Below, in pieces: positions 1 through 11,862 of a stretch of DNA of 64,000 bases. The stretch is from Watersipora subatra (Eukaryota; Bryozoa; Gymnolaemata; Cheilostomatida; Watersiporidae), in the NCBI RefSeq assembly GCF_963576615.1, contig NC_088715.1, positions 52,740,007 to 52,804,006 of the forward strand, written 5' to 3'. Numbering within the stretch: the stretch's first letter is position 1; every line of letters starts with the position of its first letter. Position numbers and translations under genes: made by a program. The notes under the pieces are model-generated. The model did no database searches and was not told the origin of the DNA. It saw nothing but the letters and a program-made list of their open reading frames with translations.

Positions 1-636
1 TAGCTGATCCAACAAAGATCAACATATAAATAAATTAGTAAAACTTTACTAATCTATGCAAATATGTGCAAACCTTTTTATTGTCATTGGTAATTACCAA
101 CAAAATGATTTTTTTCATGTCATGCCAAAAAACGATAACAAAAATGCATAGACACAAATCAGGAATTATTGAGTGAGTTGAACAAATGTGTTTTAAAGTT
201 TTGTAATCTAATAGTATTAGGGAGGAGTAAAAATAGTGTATTAAGTTTTGAGTAACATCAATATCTGTATGCTGTGGAAGAGTCTAGATCCAACTTTTGA
301 ACATTCGCCGGTTTAGCTGAAAAGTTTTCGTGGCGGCTTTAGCTAAAATCTACCAGCCAACAGAATTGCGACTCCTGTAGCCTGGTTTTTGTTTCACAAT
401 AGCAAAAGCACATTCAAATTTTAAAAATCATATTTTGCTCTTTTGTCCTAAAATTGTGTTTTCTGGGCTTAATCAGTTTGTTGACATTCAGTTCTGAATT
501 TGTTTTTTAACAACACATCTGATTCACTGTTATCACTTACCAGGCCGATCGTTAAACAGGTTTTTTCTCAATAATAATACTAAAGCCTGATCTCTATAAA
601 AAACAATATAGTCAGATAAACTTATTCTACACTCAC

Positions 637-2229
637 CAGGTGTTGTAACAACTGTAGCGTTTGCTATAAGTTGACGACGTCGGCGACGGACACAGAAACC
701 AACCACAATGCAAAGAATGCAAAAGACTATCGACCCAGCAACATAGCCAACAATGTTTCCAATTGGGACATAGTAGGTATAGCTTGAGTAATCTGCAAAC
801 AGAAGCAAACATCAATCAGAATACAGAAAGGAGTTCGTTCTAAAATGTTGTAGCCGTTACATTGTTTGTAAGCACATGAGTTATCAGACCACATTTGACT
901 CATGAGAGTTGTTACATGTAGTTAAGTATTTGATTTTACCCTATGAAAAAATTATTACACGATTATTTCACCTACTATTAAGTCAATACAATAGTTTTCC
1001 ACCCAGTACTTCATATAACTCAATGTGATAATTGTCAGATTTGTACTTGAAAAGATCTCGATGTACATGTAAGCATTGAAATCCCAGTATTTCATAAATT
1101 TAACATTAGGCTTGTCGTTTCTGTATTTGGTGAAATTCAACGAATTAGCTGTCACACTAGTGTTTAAAACAACATATCTTAAAATTGATCTTATGGCTAT
1201 GGGTGTTAATTTTGTTTTCAATTGTTTAAACTCTTGAGTTAAAATTTTGTTGTAGCTTCATGCAGGGATGTTCCTTTCATAAATCAGAAAGTTTGACTAG
1301 AAACCAGTTTGGATCAACAATTTTCATTAAGTGACATTGGCATGCTGATGTCATTAAAAGCTTTAAACTCAACTAAGAATCTAAGATAAACACTCCACAG
1401 AGATTCGGCTTAAAGTGATGAGTAGTTTTGCCAATATTTTTCATGTGTATGTATGGTTTTTGTATCTACCTTATTTCAGTCAGTTGGGTGACAGCCAACA
1501 CCTTATCACTTAGATAAGTGGGTAAATGGTGAAGCAGATAAAGCATCACTGCAGTGGTTATGTTAACATTGCATCATCTTTTAAAGATGGCAATTATAAT
1601 TAGACTGAGATGGAATTGGAACGGATGTCCATACTTTTAACTCGTTGAAAAACCAAAGGCTACACAGGCTTATACTTTAATTTCAAAAAGTGCTTTAGCA
1701 ACCTTTAGACAAAACCTGATGTTTTAAAAATATGAGATTGTTGATATATACATTGCTTGTCAAAAAATATACACTTTTTAAAAATGGGCTAGATAAACAG
1801 TAGACTACGTAAGTCACCTAAAATCATATTTCCAAAATAACCTTTAACCTTAGGATGATTACAGATTGTATCGATGTTTGCCAATTTTGTTTAACTGTCT
1901 TGAATACTTCGACCATGCAAACATTCCCTGTTTAGTTCAGATAAAGAAATCAACTCAATCCAAGTAACAACAAACTAACCAAAGGGTAAAAACTGTCATT
2001 TATAAACTTACATTAACCTGAGCTCTACAATCAAATTTTTTATAATGTTGTAATAATTTCTGAATACAGCTATAATCACAATAATGAAATGGAACTTTTA
2101 CATACCATAATTTGTGGAATAAATCAAAAAGTCATAGTTTGTAGAATGATATGGATTATTGAGTTTGATCGTGATATAGCCATCTGTCGTGTAATGGTAG
2201 AAGATGCTTGATTCCGATGTGTATGTTGC
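637..2229 (-). CDS. Partial left copy of gene A (exons 2-4), CUB-like membrane protein
   Basis: Three exons match gene A at 39728-44273: 2229-2106, 1196-972 and 792-637. All have AG acceptors and GT donors, and the phases join (0 in; 1/1; 1/1). They encode the second half of a divergent CUB-like domain (ITIKL, then NYDF), a spacer domain of about 75 residues, and a membrane helix starting near VPIGNIVGY followed by RRRRR. Unlike the right copy, exon 3 here has no stop codon. The final tail exon would lie left of position 1. No equivalent of exon 1 (signal peptide) was found before similarity ends at 3340, where a hAT element and minisatellite follow. It may therefore be a 5'-truncated pseudogene, or it may use another first exon. 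Confidence 0.7.
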
Positions 2230-2540
2230 CTACAAGAGCATGAAAGCATGTGAATTAACTGACTACACATCTTGACTCGAACAACAGACTTTAATGGTTG
2301 AGGAGCTCGATTTGCTCCCAAGAGGCTGCCCCCTCTTCCTTTTCCACTTCCTTTTTTGCCGCTTGTCTCGCCATATTTTCCAACTCACCCTGAGCCATAT
2401 CTTGTATTCTAAATTTTCATATCACATACTAATCTTTTAATCAGGAACCAAGTAACTTTTGTTAAGTTTTAAATTTGAAACTAGACTACCTTACTTGACT
2501 AAAATGTTCTGAATTAGGCTAGGCTATGGTTAGAAACCAG

Positions 2541-3079
2541 CTATGGCCAAATGGCGGATCTAGATCTGAATGCGGATCTCTGTAATTTTTTTGTGGATCT
2601 TTCAAGTTGGCTGTCAAAAAATATTTTTGAAGTATTTTTTTAAAAATTTGGTTTAAAAAATGCTTTTGTATACTTTTCTTGGAATTTTTGTAAATTTATT
2701 GTTTTCAGCAATGAATTTTGTAAAAAACAATCAAAGAACACGGCTCACAAATACTCCTTTTCATGAATTTTAAGAGTCGCTGTAAGTGGCAGGAAACTGC
2801 GTTTTGATAGTATTGTGAAGTCAAAGCTCGCTCATAATTTTTCTCACTGACATCAGACATATTTATTACAACACAGTCATTCAGTGATTTTTAGTTAAAT
2901 TATGTATATGAACAATGTTTTTTAAAATTGTATTTGTCACTTTGTTGTGAGATGTACACAAATAATTGCGTGTTTATATATGGCAAAAAAGAAAAATGCA
3001 CATTTTCAGCTCGTTGTGGATCTTTAGTTCATTAGATTAGGCCGTAGCGGATCATGACCAAAATCATTTGGCCATCTCT
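2541..3079. mobile_element. hAT-like MITE, about 540 bp, absent from the paralogous copy
   Basis: The segment interrupts block A relative to 42490-42520, where the flanking sequence is continuous. Its ends are imperfect inverted repeats, CAGCTATGGCCAAATGGCGG at the left and the complement of CAGAGATGGCCAAATGATTT at the right. The interior is AT-rich with several GGATCT words and no coding potential. A clean 8-bp target duplication could not be read, so the family is a guess. Confidence 0.6.
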
Positions 3080-3559
3080 GAAGTAGGCCATTGTTACTAG
3101 TTATTAATTGTAGTGAGTTTGCTTTTAGGTTATCAATATTTCTATAACAGATTTTTAAACACTTTATTACTTCTAATGCATCTGTTATTTCTTGTTATCT
3201 TACAGTCTAGAGATCTTCAAGCCTTTTTTACAGCTACAGTTTGTTTAAATTACAGCTTTTCATGGTAAGTTAACCTTCTCTGCTTAAAATAGTTTCACTA
3301 AAATAAGCAAGAATTTACATGTCACAGATTATATGTTCAAGCCGGTAGGTATGCTAATCTAACAGCTTGTTTAGAAGCATTATTTTAGTAAATAAAAATC
3401 TTTGGTCATTCGCAATGCGATAATAAACTTTCAAGACCTAAAATGATAGCTCATTTTAGGGTTCATTATAAACTGTCAAAAAGTCTCTCATGTTGCTTGA
3501 AATAGTATGCACTGACTACTGAGAACAAGGACAGTTCATGAGAGAAGAACCTAACTTTA

Positions 3560-3803
3560 GGTAGTATGTGGTAGTTAAATATTGGTAGGGGGTAATAGTT
3601 GGCATGTGGTAAGTGGTGGGTAGTATTTGGTAAGTGGTAAGTTGTACATGGTAAGTGGTGGGTAGTAATTAATAAGTGGTAAGCGGTAGGTGGTAAATGG
3701 TGGGTAGTTATTGGTAAGTGGTAAATGGTAGGTAGTAGATGGTAAGTGGTAAGTAGTTGGTGGGTACCAGGTAGGTAGTAGATGGTAAGTGGTAAGTAGT
3801 ACC
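3560..3803. repeat. G/T-rich minisatellite (GGTAAGTGGT-type unit)
   Basis: A run of degenerate units of about 10-14 bases built from GGTAAGTGGT and GGTAGGTAGT. It abuts the broken 3' end of the hAT transposase frame, and long frames through it (repeated TTYHLP) are repeat artefacts. Confidence 0.9.
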
Positions 3804-3805
3804 AA

Positions 3806-5242
3806 CTAAAGTGACTTGTCAATTTTTTCAAAATCAGAAAACCGACGGCAGAATTCTCCGTGCAGCGCATCTAGTGACTCACTGTATTTCTTCACTTTTG
3901 CGCCGGCCTCTTTCAGCTTGGCTAGTGTGGGAAAATGTGTCAACGGCTTATTTAAAATTTTCCTGGAAAATAAAACCAGCTTGGATTTGAAGGCTTTCAC
4001 GTTTGTGTACATGTCCTGCACAAACTGATCTTTCCCCTGTAGTTTCATGTTGAGCTCATTCATGTGCGAAAATACGTCCGCAGCAAACGCAAAGTCACAC
4101 AGCCAGCTCTTGTTGCTCAGCTCAGGAAATTCGTCAGCCTTTCCCTGTAACTCTAAAAATGCACTAATCTTCTCTTTGAGCTCCCACACTCGTTGAAACA
4201 CTTTGCCCAAACTTAACCAGCGGACTCGGGAGTGATAAAGCAGGTCCTGGTAATTCACATCAGTTTCCTCCAGAAACGTAATGAACTGACGGTGCTGAAG
4301 TCCCCTTGCGCGAATAAAGTTGACAAGTTTCACGACAGGACTCACAACATGATTCAGCTGTAATACCGATTTACATAGAGATTCCTGCTGGATGATGCAG
4401 TGGAAAAAAATAACATCCTGGTCAGGATTTTCATCTTTGACTTTATTCTGGATTCTCCTCAGCAGGCCAACGTTTTTCCCCGTTAAATTCGGAGATCCAT
4501 CTGTGGCGACGTTGATAAGTTTACTCCAAGGGAGCTTCATATTTTTGATGACAGCAGACACCCGGTCATACAAGTCTTCTCCTCGTGTTTGTCCTTTCAG
4601 AGACTCCATTGTCAAAAACTCCTCAGTTATTTCAAAAGTGTCGTTAATCCCTCGGATAATAATGAGGAGCTGAGCAGTGTCTTTGACATCGTTGCTTTCA
4701 TCCAGTGCTAATGAATATAATGTGAATGACTCCGCCTTTTTATTTAAGTTGCTAGTGATATCTTCATCTATTAGTTCTACACGGCGAGTCACTGTCCTGC
4801 GCAATAAACTGATTTTTTCAAATTTGTCTTTGCTCTCTGGGCACAAGACACTTGCTGTCTCCACCATATATTCTTTTAAAAACTCGCCTTCAGACAGAGG
4901 CTTGTTGGCCTTTGCCAATTTGAATGAAACCATAAAACTGGCCTTGGTACTTGACTCCTGAATGGCAGTTTGGCGGTGAAAAAAGTTTTGTTGAGCCTGT
5001 AAGTTAGCCGCCAACTTCTGAGCAGTAGCTTCCCGTTCTTTCGTTGATAGCTTGCTAGTATAGTTAGCATGCTTTGTAGTAAAGTGACGGCTAATATTAT
5101 ATTCTTTAAAAACCGCCACAGTTTCCTGACATATCAGGCATACAGCAGATGATCAGTGTTCAGTGAAAAAATATTTAGTTGTCCACTCCTTATTGAACAC
5201 TCGACATTCTCTGTCGACTTTCCTTTTCTTAGGTCCGCTCAT
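3806..5242 (-). pseudogene. hAT-family transposase (GTF2IRD2-like), stop codon and 3' truncation
   Basis: A frame from ATG at 5242 begins MSGPKKRKV, continues through a BED-type zinc-finger start (VCLICQ, then HFTTKH) and into a long single-exon body. That body has the hAT-typical LALDESNDV, NVATDGSPNLTG and VRWLSLGKV segments. This is the intronless transposase family from which vertebrate GTF2IRD2 and related genes derive. An in-frame TGA at 5155-5153 interrupts it near codon 30, just before the zinc-knuckle cysteines. The frame stops after DFEKIDKSL at the minisatellite, so the C-terminal dimerisation region usual in hAT proteins is missing. The element is dead as read. Its right terminus is at 6225. 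Confidence 0.9.
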
Positions 5243-6225
5243 CTTTACAGAAGGACTGAGGGGTCAAAAAGCAAACGTGAAGTACCGTAATATGCAGAAC
5301 CTCAACAAAGTCAATGTATCTAGAGTGCGCCATTTAGTGGGAACACATTAGAATTGCAGGGAAAATAAAACATTAAACCATAACTGTCACAAACAACTTT
5401 TATCGTATTTACTAGGTAAATCAGACTCGCTGATTTCGATTTTGTACTCAAAATAAAGATTAGGCCACTAGCCTTCAAAGTCATTTAGGCTTTTTTAAAG
5501 CGTTTCAATATCCGTTTCGAAAACAACACAATCGGCATTACAAGCTCCGCCCATTAAGAATTACAAGTCCGATTTAGAATAATAGAGATGGGTGCCTTAA
5601 AACCCATTATTATCTAAATCCAGCCTGTAAAATAATTTCTTTTTTTTTATGAAAGGTGTACAAACTAATTAAAACAGCTTGTAGCTTGTTACATGATATT
5701 TAAATGGGCTGAACGCCAAGAAAAATGAGCTCAAAAAGCTCGGTTTTATCACAAGCTAGCGTTGTTACAGCGCTTTTTAAAATATGCAATGCTAAATAGC
5801 TTATCTACCTTTCAGAAAAGACTGAGATTATTTTTAAGGCTGAATTTAGATATTAATGGATTTCAAAACACCCATCTCTATTATTAAGTCGGTCTAAACA
5901 TCCCTACGTAACTTCTGTTCCTAAAAAGCTAGGTTACGTCACGTATTTATGGGCGGAGCTTGTTATGGCGATCGTGTTGTTTTCGAGACCGATATTAAAA
6001 CACTGTAAAAATCTTCATTACTCTAAAACTTACTGGACAAATCTTTATTTTGAGTACAAAATCGGAATCAGCATGTCTGATTTACCTAGTAAATACAATA
6101 AAAGTTGTTTGTGACAATTATGGTTTAACAAAGTTTATTTATTTAATTTCTTCAAGTTCGGTGGGCCGGATTGAAAGGTTTAACGGGCCGCATGTGGCCC
6201 CCGGGCCGTAGTTTGCTCATGCCTG
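5243..6225 (-). mobile_element. 5' end of the hAT element, with terminal sequence at 6225
   Basis: Upstream of the transposase, the minus strand ends with CAGGCATGAGCAAACTACGG followed by a GC-rich stretch (GGCCCGGGGGCC, GGCCCG). This start is typical of hAT elements of this family. The terminus coincides exactly with where block B similarity begins (CTCTAGAACC at 6226, matched near 49920). A foldback MITE at 5373-6127 sits in this leader. The opposite end of the element was not found. Confidence 0.75.
5373..6127. mobile_element. Palindromic foldback MITE with TTAA ends, copy 1
   Basis: The element starts TTAAACCATAACTGTCAC and ends with the near-complement GTGACAATTATGGTTTAA. Most of its roughly 755 bases form a large inverted repeat, with GCTCCGCCCAT near 5545 pairing with ATGGGCGGAGC near 5950. 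Both ends keep TTAA, the target site of piggyBac-type insertion. A second copy lies at 55872-56673. No coding capacity is seen. Confidence 0.85.
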
Positions 6226-6282
6226 CTCTAGAACCATTTAGTACTAAAAGATAGCTACTTGAATATTTTGCTATGATATACC

Positions 6283-6926
6283 ATACAGGATGAAATTATT
6301 CACAGAGTTAAATTTCACGACAATTGTCTTTTTAAGCATATTCGCGGTCTAAATTATTCGTGGATGAACACAATCGCGAATAAATTAATCCGTAAAAGCA
6401 GCTAGCAAGAGTAAAACTTTTATGTGTGTATACCACGTGTTTATGTTTCTATTTAGCTAAGAAATTAAATTTGAGACATAAATTTTATGTCGATCATGCT
6501 AAGCCATAAATTTAAACTGAATCCAGAGGTTTTCATGAATATTCATCAATTTGGAGGCCTTTGGTGAACCAACAACTTGTGGTAAGTAATAAGTTTTTTC
6601 AATGTAAAGAACTGCAAGAAAGATTTTTACGATGATGATGCTGCGCTGAATTCTGAATAACTTGTGACAACCTTGAATAGTTTTGTAAATAAGTGTAATG
6701 CATTGGCAATGGGCTTAACCCGAAGCCCTGACGATGGTTTTGAAAGAGTTTGGAACTCAGCTACATTTACTAGCTCTACCTAGCTACTAATTTTCAGTTT
6801 GAGGTAGTAGTTATTCTCCTTTGTGATAAAAATAAAACCAGATGTTCGCGGATTTTAATAATTCACAGAATTGATAGTACGCGAATTCACGAATTATCAA
6901 ATCTGTCAAGCAATTTCATTCTGTAG
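6283..6926. mobile_element. MITE of about 640 bp, absent from the paralogous copy
   Basis: Near 49970 the right copy reads straight through, while here about 640 bases intervene. The ends are inverted: TACAGGATGAAATTATTC at the left, and CAATTTCATTCTGTAGA at the right. Inner segments contain repeated TTCGCG/CGCGAA words. No frame of note is present. Superfamily unassigned. Confidence 0.6.
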
Positions 6927-7499
6927 AGTAGTTTGTTCTATCAAATGTTTGCATATATACATTATAAAAAACACAGTTTTTTTACTTTTAAAAAATTACT
7001 TTTAAAAAATTACTAAAATGAGTTTTAGTAACTAAACACCCGATTCGTAGCAAACAATTAGTACTGAATTATATGTAACTTATTATTATATATATATTAT
7101 AATTATATAGTATATCTATTAGTAATGAATTATTTGTAAATTAATTTTTTATTTTGCCTAAATCATTAGATTTTTATTAAAAGCCAACAAATAATCAACA
7201 TTAAAATTTTAAATAACAATAGAATATCGGTAGTTTTGCTGTGAAATCTTACGAATGAAAAATGAGGTTTAATTCACAAAGTATGCATATCAAGATAAAA
7301 TTCTGCCTAACCTTCTGGCTACACCAGCCAACCAATTGCTTCACAGAGGCTTAGTTTAGATATTGGCTGTGGCAATACACAAGTGCTACTAAATGATACT
7401 CAGCAATGACCTTGCTAGATTTTGTCTCAATGCAGGCAGATGAATGTTGCCTACCATTTAACTACAGACATGATAGGCTAATTACTTAAAGCACATCAA

Positions 7500-8565
7500 T
7501 TATATCAGTACTTTTATCAAATATTTCAGTACTTCAGAGCTTGGCTTTCGAATGGGCTTATATTCAATACATAGGATAAATAAGAATAGAACTATGAAAA
7601 ACAGGGTGTCAAAAGTTTGTCCTGCAAAAAAAAAACACTTGGTTGTGGTTCCTACAATGTGATCTCATAAATAGCATTTAGCCTTAGGTCATCGATCCCT
7701 TTTGCTGCCATTGACTCTGCGCTTTTCTGTGACAATCGGTGCTCGTAAACCCAGAGAGCGATTATAATAAACTAGGATTTTAGATAATCAACAATGCCCG
7801 GGGATCATGCTAAGGCTCGACCAATACAAACACATGTTCTGGGTTAATAGATTTTGGGTGATTGTTAGAGTTTGCTTTTTTCATCTTTAGTTGTAGTAGT
7901 ATTATTATTTGAAGAATTCGTATCGCTCTTCAAGTTGCTTTCTAAATATGATTATGCTTCAATAAACATACTGTCATCGATGAAGGTAATGAAATCAAAT
8001 CGATTAAATTGTGACCTGCAGTGGCATGGCCCTAGGACTATATGTAAAATGCACTCTAGCGAGATCACGTAATGCTTGAAAATAATTACCCTCAGTTGTA
8101 CCCCTCAACATCACAATAAAAAGAAAGGGTTAGTGCATAATATCATCAGGAAAACATAGTATGATGCTTGGAATCTGAGCTATTTCTCATAGAATTAATC
8201 TGTATATGGAGAGCTAATGACACTGATTCCTTTGTCATCTTCAATAGTTCTCTGGAGTTGTCCTACCTTCGCCTGCCACTAGCATCATTATTGTAGTTGA
8301 TAAATATAAGCGGTAAGCAATAAAAATAAATGGTAAGGGCACACAACACCGAATATGAAAATTGTGACGGCATAATTTGCGAGCCTATACAATTGAAAGT
8401 TTCTGTGGTCGAGGTCTGGGGAAATCTTATAAACACCAATCTGTGTCTGTCTCACCATGTCAAACAATGGCTCATTTAAAAGCCAAGATATTGGAGAACC
8501 TGAATAAGCTGTACTATAAACAATACTAATATAATTGATGGGATTTAACTGCTTACTAATAAGAA
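7500..8565. other. Insertion relative to block B right copy, nature unknown
   Basis: Between matched positions near 7490/50500 and 8570/50555 the left copy has roughly 1 kb with no counterpart. I see no convincing coding exon, terminal repeat or RNA gene. A 66-codon plus-strand frame at 7872-8072 looks random. Confidence 0.5.
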
Positions 8566-9060
8566 ATTTGTCATGCGAAGCCTAGGAAAGCCATGGCAAC
8601 ACAGTGATAGAATTTCTCATTAGGATGATATCAATATGAATAGACTAAAATTCCTTAGGTTTATGCTTTTGAAACATTGGATCATATTATAGTGTGATGC
8701 ACCTATAATTATATTGGTGATAAGGTTTTTTGTCAAAATAAATATTAGGCTATGTTAATCAAAAGTTTTCAAAAACCTCAGACAATTTAAATCAACACAG
8801 TAATAATATATTGTTTAGATTATTTAAGGTTATTGCTGATGCTGATTGCTGATAAATTGCTTTAAAAGAAAACTTCTCTTTACTGAGACATGTGTATAAT
8901 GTTTTCTTGGCATTAACTCTCATCCCCAAAATGATGCGTTGCCATACGCAAACGCTGTGACGAAACTCACTACGTGATGAGGTACGTAATGCGCTAAGTA
9001 ATGAGGTACGTAATGCGCTACGTAATGAGTTACTAGTGATCCTATGATCCCAAAGACTTA

Positions 9061-9180
9061 CTTTGCTTCCACGGCTCAATGCTTTTCAAGTGCATATCTA
9101 CTGCGAGATCTTCAGATTTTTGAGTCTCCTGGTAGCTGGTGAGTTGAAGTTGAAAGTCATGTGCAGTTGAACTTGACAGT
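9061..9180 (-). pseudogene. Broken copy of gene B exon 2
   Basis: The minus strand matches the 3' half of gene B exon 2 (51421-51622). It reads through DF-LQL, then YQE and a SIE-W segment, and keeps the GTAAGT donor at the same place. Similarity stops at about 9180 inside the exon, so the acceptor and the first part of the exon are missing. No membrane exon or signal-peptide exon accompanies it in the left duplicate. Confidence 0.75.
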
Positions 9181-9294
9181 CTGTTTATATCTGTTTCTCA
9201 AAGTTTAGATATGTATATGTGTCTGTGTATGTCCAGATATAGCTAATAAATTCTTGAAATTTGAAATTCTGGATTTTAAAGATGGATTGGAATT

Positions 9295-9360
9295 TACAAA
9301 GATTGCAACCGCCAATTTTAAATCGTTGCACTCTACCACTGAGCTATACAAGGCGTAGTG
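9295..9360 (-). repeat. tRNA-like sequence, degenerate SINE head or tRNA relic
   Basis: The minus strand has a good A-box, TAGCTCAGTGGTAGAG at 9346-9331, followed about 20 bases later by a weak B-box-like GGTTGCAATC at 9310-9301. The acceptor stem does not pair, so it is not a functional tRNA gene. Confidence 0.45.
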
Positions 9361-10019
9361 ATCAAAAGCGCCGTCATATACCATATAGCTTATGCCCATG
9401 CTAAATGACGTATTATATGAACCTCTCTAAATTCTATTAACTTTATGAAGCATGATGCTTTTATTTTTGGTTTTTTGTAAAGCTCAATTGTTATATTCGC
9501 GGTCAAGACCATTTTTTTACGAGGGCAATTGTTCACTGTTTGGTCAGACAAAGACAGTACGATATCTTATTTTTACATTGGTACTAGTATCGAGAAGTAT
9601 CAGTATCGTTGTATTCAAAGTTTTTATGGATAGCTTCTGGTTGAACAGTAACCTTTTTTATGCACACACTTTTATATAAAAATATTTTTATGTAGAAGTT
9701 TTTATTTATTTTTTTTTTATACACACACACACTTCTATGCACGAATTGTTCTTATTAATTCAACATATTCAGTATTTTTAGTTTGTTTTCTTAGTTCGTA
9801 TTAATTGTATCATTATCGAATCATCTTTTATTGTAGTCCTATTGAAACAGACTCAATCTGGCTATGATTTGCTAATTATTTCACGTTCACATTCAACCCC
9901 TTTTATAGTTGTTTTATTTTTTTTATTTATTGGACCTGCACAAAAAAAATTTCCTTTGAGATATGAAGTTTGAAAGCTATTATTGTTTAACAAAGTTTAA
10001 AAACTTTTACATTTGTTTT

Positions 10020-10120
10020 TATTTTCTCTTCACATTTATATCACATTTATAAATATTATATATATAAATATATATATATTTATAAATATATAATATATAT
10101 TTATATCTAATTTATATCAA
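10020..10120. repeat. AT-rich palindromic repeat
   Basis: Alternating TATATA/ATTTATAAATATAT words that can fold back on themselves. Just downstream, at 10224-10255, a small hairpin (ACCCGGGCAACACCTGG) followed by TACAGCTAGTA resembles Helitron-type 3' ends, but this was not confirmed. Confidence 0.5.
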
Positions 10121-10973
10121 GTACACAAAACACTTTTTTCCTGATATGTAGTTTGAAAGTTAGAATAGCCAATGTTGTTATATGTTAAATACAAATCAAT
10201 TTTCTGTTCAAATACTTTTTATTACCCGGGCAACACCTGGTGGTACAGCTAGTATTAATATAATCCCACGACCAAACGAGCGGATGCGAAGTTTGGGAGT
10301 TTTTATGATAAATGCATGTGCACACAACTTACGAAAATTATTCATCAACAATGATACGAACCCTTGTTTTGAAATCTCATCAACAAATTCAACCATCGTT
10401 TTGTAGAGTCGTTAAAGTATAATAACGATACAAAACACATTTAAACCTTCTTAAATATGTTACCAAGTCTTTGTAAACCGTCGGCGTTATCTTAAAACTT
10501 ACCCATCTGATCGGATTATACACAAATAGACAGATTAATTTGGATGAAAACTGCCACAAAACGCTTGAAAAGCTTGGTTTAATAAAAGTTACGACCGGCC
10601 TACGATACGCCAATAAAGCCGTGCGACAAATAGTAGAACTATCTAGCAGTGCGCATTTCACGAGAAACCCGTGCTCATTTCACCAATCTATGGCATTGTT
10701 TACATGTAATCGAATTTATTCGAAGGTTTCTGTAATGAACGTAGACCGTTTGAGGCATAGACTGAATTACAGGTATGAAATTGTGGTACACAGTTTATCA
10801 GCCTAGGTTTTTTGTCCAATCACCGAAGGTTTCATTATTTAAAACGTTAGCCGAAAGTATTTACAACTTATGTACAAGCTAGGGCCGAACCACAACGCCC
10901 CTTTATGACGAGAACCTTTTTTATTTTAGTTGCTGCAGTTTGCAGAGAACTTTCAGACGCGTGAACACTCATA

Positions 10974-11862
10974 CACTGTAAAAACTGTCAGACTTAGTGC
11001 GTGTGAAAAGTGAGTGATTCAGTGCAGTGACTGCTTGAATAATGCATAATATTAGGCATTGGATGAATATTTTTCTGCAGTCCGAAAAACAATGCACTTT
11101 GTTAAAATATCCCCTTCTTTAAAACGCACTGTGATGAACTAAATATTGAATTAAATTCTCAGGCAATGCAATGAAATCGCATTCAGTGTGTATTTTGCCA
11201 TTATACCTATCAGTATATTACAATGCGCTTAATGCTTAAACATTGCACTTTGTATATAAAGCTAATGCGTATGATGCGTTTGTGATCCGCTTAACAGCGC
11301 CGAGTGAATTAAATTAAGATAAACACAATGAGTGCATAGAGAGCATTGATAATTATGCATTAACTGTTTATAATTTTTATGCGGTGAGGGTGTAGGCTTC
11401 AGGCATTTATGCACTGCTTGTGTTAACTAAATAAAAACTTGATAAGCGATTAAAATTTTGAACAGTAATGCGTCAGCTGCATTAAACTTGCAACACAGCC
11501 ATTGCATTATTAGCAAAAATTTATGCACTGGTTGAATTGTTTACAAAAAAAACTCACTACATGCTTAATAGTTGACAAATAAATAAGATACAGTAAACAG
11601 TCAGCGCATTAAATTTCCACATTTATGCAATGGTTGTGTGATTTTGTACTTGAACTCAATAGGCGTGTATAGTTGAGAATATTAATGCATTGACTAGTTT
11701 AAGTATATATCAAGGTAGTCAGCGTCGTTTGTTTTGAAAGCCTATGAGCTGAATGTATTATTTACACTAAACCTCAACAGATTACCAGATGTTCAAATTC
11801 TGACCTGTCAATGTAATAGCTCATCTTAATTTACAATGCGATCAATTCATTAGGTCTGCACT
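10974..11862. repeat. Left subterminal repeat array of the CACTA element
   Basis: About twenty TGCA/GCAT words (AATGCACT, ATTGCACTTTG, AATGCGTCAG and similar) recur at irregular spacings of about 25-50 bases, with GCGTGTGAAAA near the very end. The same vocabulary appears at the right end. These are probable binding sites for an element-encoded protein, by analogy with plant En/Spm. Confidence 0.65.

Larger units (their letters stand above)
1..3340. repeat. Segmental duplication block A, left copy
   Basis: Collinear with 39911-42830, including exons 2, 3 and 4 of the gene A family and their introns. Matching stretches are easy to follow by eye, for example around 620-800 versus 39960-40140 and 2110-2230 versus 42050-42180. 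About 570 bases near 27-597 and the segment 2541-3079 have no partner in the other copy and look like insertions. Similarity fades at about 3340. Confidence 0.9.
6226..9180. repeat. Segmental duplication block B, left copy
   Basis: Collinear with 49920-51545. Shared stretches include CTAGAACCATTTAGTACTAA at 6228 and 49924, segments near 7261/50241 and 8620/50620, and the exon remnant at 9061-9180. The left copy carries two segments missing on the right, about 6283-6926 and about 7500-8565. Confidence 0.85.

Noticed and set aside
3466-3870. Frames rich in TTYHLP repeats
   Set aside because: They are translations of the GGTAAGTGGT minisatellite.
9295-9360. Functional tRNA gene
   Set aside because: The A-box is good, but the B-box is poor and no cloverleaf stem pairs.
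10182-10806. Overlapping frames near a Helitron-like hairpin
   Set aside because: No helicase or replication-initiator motif; the hairpin alone is too weak for a Helitron call.
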